In this document: piece by piece, positions 57,405 through 64,000 of the stretch
How positions within the stretch are numbered: the stretch's first letter is position 1
Layout of the letters: each line of letters starts with the position of its first letter
Assembly: GCA_030734395.1 (NCBI GenBank)
Contig: JAUZTG010000014.1
Coordinates: 250,501 to 314,500 of the forward strand
Direction: 5' to 3'
From: Sarocladium kiliense
Lineage: Eukaryota > Ascomycota > Sordariomycetes > Hypocreales > Sarocladiaceae
Length of the DNA: 64,000 nt
The notes under the pieces: model-generated
Seen by the model: the letters and a program-made list of their open reading frames with translations, nothing else
The model's database searches: none
Told to the model about the DNA's origin: nothing
Program-made: the position numbers and the translations under genes

Positions 57405-60400
57405 GGCGAGGATGGCGCGAGCGCTCGCGCGCCCGGAGTCATGCGGTTAAACCAGACAAAATAAAGCAGGCAGATTCTGGGGGCCGGCGACGATTTGGAG
57501 CGAGAAATATGGAGCGATGGTGGGTGAGTGTGGAAAGATTCGAGGTCGTAGTGGTCGCGACGATGGTGTTCAACGGCATGGACTTGGGGGACTTTGGTAC
57601 GTGTAGCAGGACAGAGAGGTGGGCGCAAAGCGTCATGATGTCGATGAGACGAGTGAGCAGCCCATGATGGAGATGAGCAGGAAGAAGAGACGCCGATAAA
57701 GATCGAGCACAGGACGGACAGAGATGTCGGCTGAGGTTTTGACGAAGCAAGAAGACAAGGACGAGGGTTTGGGGCTCTCTCAGGTCCGAGGTTTGGTGTT
57801 TGGGCGTCGCCGTTCTGGGGTTGCGGCGGTGGTTGTGATTGGAGAATCGCGGGGCGGCAGCGGTGAATCTGTGCAGGGTAGCTAGCGTCGTGAGACATCG
57901 AAAAAGGCAGACAATCACAATGTAGCTTCCCCTTGGCTCCGTCTTCACGATCCTGCCTCTCTCTTGTACCTCCTCTGCATCTCTGCTCGCCGTACAACAT
58001 GGCCGGCTGCATTCAACCACGCACCGAGCCGTCGAATACTACCGAGTCACACGCAAACAATTTCCATGCCGCTCTACCATGTCCCCAGCGGACCAACCGT
58101 GTGGTTGCACTCCCCCTCTCCACCTGCTACCAAAGTGTGAGCAGAAGCTGACCCGGCTGCCACATGCAACACAAACGCCTCACCAGGCTCGTCCCAGCTC
58201 TATGGGAGAGGGTACGGGATGCAATTTGCTTGGAGGGTCTGCGAGGACGCGTGGGATGGTGGGTGAGAAGCGCTTCCGCTAGCAAGGACACCCACACCAA
58301 GTCCTTGAGATGGTGAGGCCTTGAAAAACAGCGGTTGATGTTCAAATCATCATCCTTGCTTCAGGTCAGCGATATCAAGCTCAACGACACTTGCTACAGC
58401 TCTTTCTTGGTCAGTCTGGCTGTTGGGTCGTCGCTTAGCTGACGACAGCCACTCTTCTTCGAGTTGTCGTTCAAACCTGCGCGCCGCGACCTGCCACTTT
58501 TCGCTCGCGGCCTTCCATCCTCGGCGCGGGATGACCTCTTCAACTAATGGATGCTTGCTCGAGCTCAGTGCGAATTTGCAGCTAGCAAGCCTTAGCAATG
58601 CCGCGGACTGGCTATGGCTTGCAAAAAGTAACGAGTTCGTTATTGCTTAGCGCTCTAACCCCCTTTTGCTTCTGGGCATGATCCCGGTCAACGAGGTCGA
58701 GTCTCACACCGCCTCGAGAAGTCCCAGAGAAGCACTATGTTCCCCCAAGGCCGGATGGTGCATTCCTCCGGTCCTTACCAAGGGGTGCCACCATGCACAG
58801 GCCGGCTCAGGGCCTTTGGTAATGTTCGTTACTCCTGCGAGAAGATGCTCTTTTTTTTTAAAGATCATCAAAGCAGCCTGCAGTCTGGCACACTACAGCC
58901 TCGGCCGCATGGAGGTGTGGGCGGCATGCCTCGGGTCTCTTGTCGTACCTGGATGCCGTCGATCGCCAGCTCAGTGTCGGCCACATTGCGTCGCTCTTGC
59001 AATCTGGTATAGTAGCAGTGGCGCTACAGCCGACCCCGAAAGACGACGAGCTCATCAGTGACGCGATAGCGATCACGGTGTATTCGTGCAATCGTTCGCT
59101 CTCAACCAACTGTTGTGCACTCCGAGATAAGAAGAACGCAGGATGCAAAACCATCAACACGCGCCTCGCAATCGCGACATTCTGGCGCGAATTGGGATGC
59201 CCACTTTCGACGTGGGAGGGTGGGTGGATGGGAACCTGGCTACGATCACGAGTTCGTCGGTACCCCTGCCGCGCATGCCTTGCATGAACACCCTCACGAT
59301 TTCATTGGGAAGGTGTTCCTTTGATCGCTTGACTTCGACAATATCTGACTCCATTCCTGGAATGCCTTACTCGAGCAGTGGTGAGTTATTCGTTCATCAC
59401 CTGCGTATCCAATCCCGGTGCAGAACGCATACCTCGTGATCCGGAGCTTGTGTGACAAGGTGGACAGTTATTCGGCAGAAAGGGAATCGATGGCGAATCG
59501 GGGGCATGCGACTTCCTTTCATCTCAGCCTGTTCTCTGACGATAACCCTCGGCTATTCTCCACAAGAGGGTAACGGATCGTCTCCATCCATCCAAGGTAA
59601 CTTACATCCTCGCCATCCCTGTCATTCACTCTCACAGCCATCGTCCTCATGACCACGACCAAAATAACGCATGGCGGCCAAAGTGATGTACATGTCACAG
59701 TCGTAATAGTGACTTTCAGACAGGATATGCTGAGTCCGACGTTACGTAGTCCAGCGACTTGCGGCGTGCTCCTACGATGCACCTATGCAAGGCGTATGCA
59801 ACCACCCGCCTTGCAGCCGTCAAGCCCTGCAGATGCATGCTCCCCTCGTCTACAATGATCACAGACTGCAGCGATCGGCAGCTGGTGCAGGTACTCCCAC
59901 GTGTGTGATGCTGCGTCTTAACGCCCAGCCCAGTGCACGGTGTTTGCGAGCTTTTCAGCCCAGTCGGCGCCGCGTCTTAGCAGCTGCCCACCGCATCGAG
60001 CCAAATGTTGAGAGTACGTTGAGGACGGATCACTGTATGTCGCTCTGTACAAGTGAAGGAGTGAGACGGGGAAGACCCGCGTAGTCGCCCTTTCTTGGTG
60101 GTTGGCATCGACCCAGGACACGAACTTTGCGTACTAACTTACAGAGCGGTAAGCATGGCCAGCGCTTCATTTCTAGCTGTACTCTCCGAACCAAGAGTCT
60201 CATTAGGACTTGAGCTGAAACATCACTTCATCTTTCTGAAGTTCATGCTCCCTGAGACACAAGTGCAGTACTCTCCTGCCAGTCCGTTGCAATACCTAGA
60301 ACGATTCCGTTTTCTGCATGTTCGGCTGTCCGCACCGATTGACTCTGTATGGTGGAAAGGTGGAACAAAGTAGTTTGTAAGGGAGGCAGATCACAGATAT

Positions 60401-61152
60401 GTGCTCTCCGGCTTCCGCTTAGCACTCTGCGCGTGCAGTGAGCAGGAATACGTTTGCCTGTGCCCGTCCGTGTCTTCACAAACATATGGGAGGCGAAGCC
60501 TACGACTTGCACTCAACTGTTGTACTTGAATCATCTATTCACACCTCAGAAATGCATCTCTGAAAAGATACATGAGCCTACAACCCTTCGCTGTCAGCAC
60601 GCGGTGTCTCCGGTCAGAGGAGCCTTGTTACATCCAGCGGCTTTTGGAGCTGAACAGGAGTAAATTTGTTATGTTACGTGGTGGGCAGGTCGTCCGACAG
60701 GGGGTCTGTTGGCTGGATGGCCTCTGCTATTTGGCTGACCAACTGCCCTGCTGGATAAGAATGAGACTCAACCTTACATCAACGCATGTCTGCACCATCA
60801 AGTGACCGCACGGGCACGCAGCAGTATTTGGCGATATTCGAGGATTTGGCTCGGAGCGTTGTTGATAGAGTTTACAATATGAAAGTGAACTTACAAGTCC
60901 GTGCAAACTCTGGTCATTTATAGTTCAAAAGACAACAGAGCGGAAAGTCTGATGACAATACATTTCTCGCATCTTTATATAAAATACTGGTTCCCGAAGC
61001 CTCTGATACTTACCACTCGTCAACACGACTTTCCATGGAGCAGGACTGTTCTCCGCATCTCGATAGATATAAGTGGTTAAGCAACCGGATAGTATCGCAC
61101 AGACAAGATACTTGAATGGGACATCCACCTCCCTGATATCAAAGGATTGCAG
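57405..61152. other. Gene-poor stretch upstream of the CNL1-like and DUF1399 genes
   Basis: 57405-58020 is C/T-rich on the minus strand and is probably the leader of the CNL1-like gene. 58350-59360 holds several short frames on both strands that look partly protein-like but lack a family match, start/splice logic or continuity. The rest (59.4-61.1 kb) has no visible gene. Confidence 0.45.
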
Positions 61153-62760
61153 ATGGAGGGAATTGACCAGTAAGTTCACAGGAGTTCGTATGAGAGCCCA
61201 AGTTCTAACCCACATCACAGAACTCGCCAGCCTGCCTTGGGTTTCAGGGCAAGCTGGCTACCAAATCTCCCACAACTACATCATGTCCTCGAGCCCAACA
61301 TAGATCCCGACCATATTGTACTTCACCTCCGTCTTCTAGAACGCTTCGTTGAGTTCAAACGTAACGTGATGGCTTGGGCCGATGGCAATGATCTTCATAC
61401 AGGCCATGTATGGGCGTTCACGTTGAACCTTGCGGCCAAACGTATGTTCACTTGGTTCTCTTCATCATTGGAAGCTCGGCTACAGGACGTACTACCACCT
61501 ATCGACGTTCTCCTACTGTGGTATTGTTTCCTCCTCGTACCGTCACAGTGGGAGCAGTATGTGAACGAAGTCCAACTGACCCTCCAATGCTGGTCATGGG
61601 CCGAACTAGTGAGTGGGATACGCGCTTCTCGCCTATCATTGCAAATGCTAACTTGATCAGAAACGAGCAGTCATCATGTCGATGAACCAAGGTTTTGAGT
61701 TGCCCGTGCGATCGACTCACGAGGCTTCTATGATTCTCAGACACGTCGACATTATAGAGACTCTGGAGTCCTGCCTACCATTCCCAGCCGTTGATCCAGC
61801 AGAGTGCTCACCAGACTGGACCGAGCCTGTGAATCTCTTCACAACGCTCGTCAAACGCAAGGGCATCTCGTTCACGCATATCACACGCAAAAGCTTTCAC
61901 GAAGACGTGGAGGAGCGCTTGCAATTCGCGAGAACATCCTCCAGTACTCCTGGGATAGAATGTTCCCTACCATCAGCGTGGCCAAGCTTCACTTCTGGCC
62001 AGCCATTCACCGATACGCGAAGTATATGACTCTCTTGTTCAAGTTTCACAACAAGATCTCGAACGTATATCCAGGAGATCGAGAGCCGTTCGACACGTTA
62101 ACTGCCACTCCGGACATCGAACTGGTATGGCGAACACACCTTCTTGCTCATAACGCTTTCGAGACGTATCGACAGCAGCTCAACCTAAAGCCACCCAACT
62201 GGACCTTCAATTCATCGCGGTTACGGACTTCAGACAGCTTAAGCTTTACCAACGCCTTTTACACGGACACCTGCAGCGAGGTCTACGACTTGTGTCTTTG
62301 CTGGTTCTGTACGGCTAGCCGCAACTCCTCCCAGATGCCAGGCTCGTGGCCAGTCGTGGTTCCCATCGCGCCCCAACTCGAAAATCAGCACGGCACAGGC
62401 GCAGAGCACCCGGTCAGTCTGGAATTTGCAAGGAGGCAATGCCAACATTGTGGGATGCAGCCTAAGAGAGGCTGCAAGCAAGAGGACCGACTGAGACATA
62501 GTGTGGGAACTCCCGCGATAGACACGCAGGCTCGGTCGCTATTCGTATGCCTACAAGACTCTGCGAAGATGTTGAAGCACCCCTTTCACAGAAGTGAGAA
62601 AAAACATCAAGGCAAAGATACGCATACGACAGACCACACCTCTGATCTGGACTGCTCCTGTAGCGGCGGAGAGAGCATCTCTGACGATGCAAGCTCACCA
62701 AACGACAGAGAGACACCACAATGTGTTCGGCCCTCAATGGTTCACGGGCCTTTAGACTAG
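61153..62760 (+). CDS. DUF1399/GRDP-like protein, divergent; one splice uncertain
   Basis: Best model: exons 61153-61169, 61221-61608, 61661-61943, 62003-62760, 481 residues. The introns are 51 nt (GTAAGT, TTCTAAC, ACAG), 52 nt (GTGAGT, GCTAAC, TCAG) and 59 nt (GTACTC, CCAG). The last has a weak donor but is the only one I found that restores frame; otherwise a frameshift lies there. Recognisable family pieces are LRLLERFVEFKRNV, then PPIDVLLLWYCFLLVP, then IHRYAKYMTLLFKFH, and TATPDIELVWRTHLLAHNAFETYRQQL. These match the W-H patterns of fungal GRDP (DUF1399) proteins, where LDVLxxWHxxxLNP and LDIDLxWHTHQL are typical. Both His residues of those motifs are changed here (WYC and WRT). The C-terminus keeps a Cys pair region but is otherwise degenerate. 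It may be a fast-evolving paralogue or a decaying gene. Confidence 0.5.
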
Positions 62761-64000
62761 TTGCTTGAGAAATACATAGGAGCAGCTGCCGGATCGTACG
62801 AGGTGAACTAGACCAGGTGGCGTAATGAACTCGCGGGGCATCATGAGGCGTTTGTCTCAGTCTGTCTCAGAGACAGCATTAACGACCGGAACGGCCAGCA
62901 ACTCACAGATAGGAATGAGTTGTCTTTGCCTGTGGCCTGTGCGACGTCGTGATCTTTCCTGGGTTCCAGGGTCAGGAAATGAGGATATGAGCATCACGGA
63001 CTCATGCCTCCGGGCAAAGTGATCGTCCTCCTGAAGCTCTGGTTGAGTAGCGGACCTATCAATACCTTGACTTACAATCGAAAATTAACAGAGCTGCGAG
63101 TTTCATGTCAAACATTGCTTCTCCATGATCGTTAGACGGGTTCTGCTATCGCGTTTGCCGGGCAATAATGATGTCTGCGGACACCATGCAGCTCTGGGCC
63201 AAGCCTTGCGTACTGAGGAGAAAATCAGCACGATTCATGTCTCGTGCAGTCCTATAGTGGGTTGGCTACGTGTCAGTTCTCATCCTTTACAGTGGTTGCA
63301 CTGGTTGTCTGCCCGATGTAGGCGTCGGCGTATCACTGTGCGTGATCACATCACATATCCGCCTTTGGCCGCTTTCCAACCACTGAGGGAGCATCCTCAA
63401 CTGGGGCGCATCCTGTACACCAAGACAAGCAGACGACCCAGCGATCTGGCTTGCGGATGTACCCTGTGAGCGGGTTTGAAAATCAGGTGAGCCATTTTTT
63501 ATTTTCGTCCGGTGTCCCCGGTCAGACAGGTGAGCTCCTGTCTCATTGGAGCTTGTTGCCCCTTTTCCTTCTTCCTTCACGACAGTCACGACTAGGGTTG
63601 CAAAGCCCCCTCTCCATAGAATGGATCTAGGTGATCAAACGTAGCCCCTGACACGAACGAGTGGGAGCGAGTTGCTGGCCCCCTGCGGCCAGTCTTGATG
63701 ATCTGCTGGGGCTTCTTTGTCCTGGTCCAGGCCCCTTGCCGTCATCTGCAGGCGCGGACATCTGCCGTATGCGACATGGGAGCCTCCTGGTTTCGTCCAG
63801 GCTACAACTATTTTCAAGAAAAGTACCGGGCATCGGAGTATGATTCCCCGTTTCGAGTCGACAGAGAACTCATTGGGTGAATATTCATCCGACGTTGCCT
63901 CTGGAACGCATCTTCGCCCGCATGCAAAGAGTTGCGTGCCACATCACTTTGTTCCGTAAGAAGCCATCGGCACTGACAGTGACAGCAAGATTCCATTACT
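62761..64000. other. Right-edge region without recognisable gene
   Basis: 1.2 kb with short, competing open frames. A perfect 7-bp inverted repeat (AGACAGG and CCTGTCT around TGAGCT) lies at 63524-63543. A direct repeat CAGGTGAGC occurs at 63484 and 63527. No family is identified. Confidence 0.4.

Noticed and set aside
57215..58012. 265-codon minus-strand frame
   Set aside because: Overlaps the CNL1-like gene in another phase and runs through its C/T-rich leader.
58350..58598. 82-codon minus-strand frame with an amphipathic helix-like segment
   Set aside because: Some protein-like character, but no family, no neighbours in a splice-compatible frame, and a competing plus-strand frame.
58940..59354. 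Plus frame 58940-59287 and minus frame 59154-59354, both partly protein-like
   Set aside because: They contradict each other by strand, neither extends into a longer model, and no family match is recognised.

Overview
This window is nuclear DNA of a filamentous ascomycete (Pezizomycotina; a Dothideomycete is my guess, based only on overall gene style). The evidence is the many short spliceosomal introns (mostly 49-94 nt) with GTAAGT/GTACGT-type donors, CTAAC/CTGAC branch sites and CAG/TAG acceptors, the long pyrimidine-rich 5' leaders, and the gene families present: NIMA kinase with its fungal insert, Sqt1, Spp1 and fungal NACHT proteins. I saw no prokaryotic operons, CRISPR arrays, rRNA genes or convincing tRNA genes, and no intact transposon.

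Layout. The left edge (1-325, minus) holds the 5' end of a NACHT NTPase (NLR-like) gene that runs out of the window. A BTB plus F-box-like protein follows at 2119-5131 (+). A gene-poor stretch (5.1-15.9 kb) contains only a 122-residue unknown (9302-9764), an SLC35F-type transporter (12341-13600) and a GFA/CENP-V zinc protein (13692-14282, minus). A secreted type-B carboxylesterase lies at 15949-17691. After almost 7 kb without a recognisable gene comes a four-exon DUF3237 protein (24413-25718), then a large Cid1-type nucleotidyltransferase with RGG- and Q-rich tails (27005-31065, minus).

The stretch 35-57 kb is dense housekeeping sequence: SQT1 (ribosomal protein uL16 chaperone), mitochondrial glycine decarboxylase GCV2 (minus), COMPASS subunit SPP1 (minus) head-to-head with mitochondrial copper chaperone SCO1, a HAD-IIA mitochondrial phosphatase-like protein, choline/ethanolamine kinase, an ankyrin plus double-BTB protein (minus) head-to-head with a NIMA kinase, and a CNL1-like BLOC-1 subunit (minus). 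The right end is sparse again and carries one divergent DUF1399 (GRDP-like) gene at 61153-62760.

The genes do not form one pathway. Recurring themes are mitochondrial metabolism (GCV2, SCO1, the HAD protein), gene expression (SPP1, SQT1, the Cid1-type enzyme) and growth or trafficking (NIMA kinase, choline kinase, BLOC-1). The items most worth a second look are the NACHT edge gene, a 9-bp inverted repeat in the SPP1/SCO1 promoter, a triple CCAAT cluster between the ankyrin-BTB and NIMA genes, three stop-free introns whose length is a multiple of three, and the BTB/F-box combination. I did not find a clearly novel multi-gene system. All exon structures were built by hand from frame continuity and splice signals.
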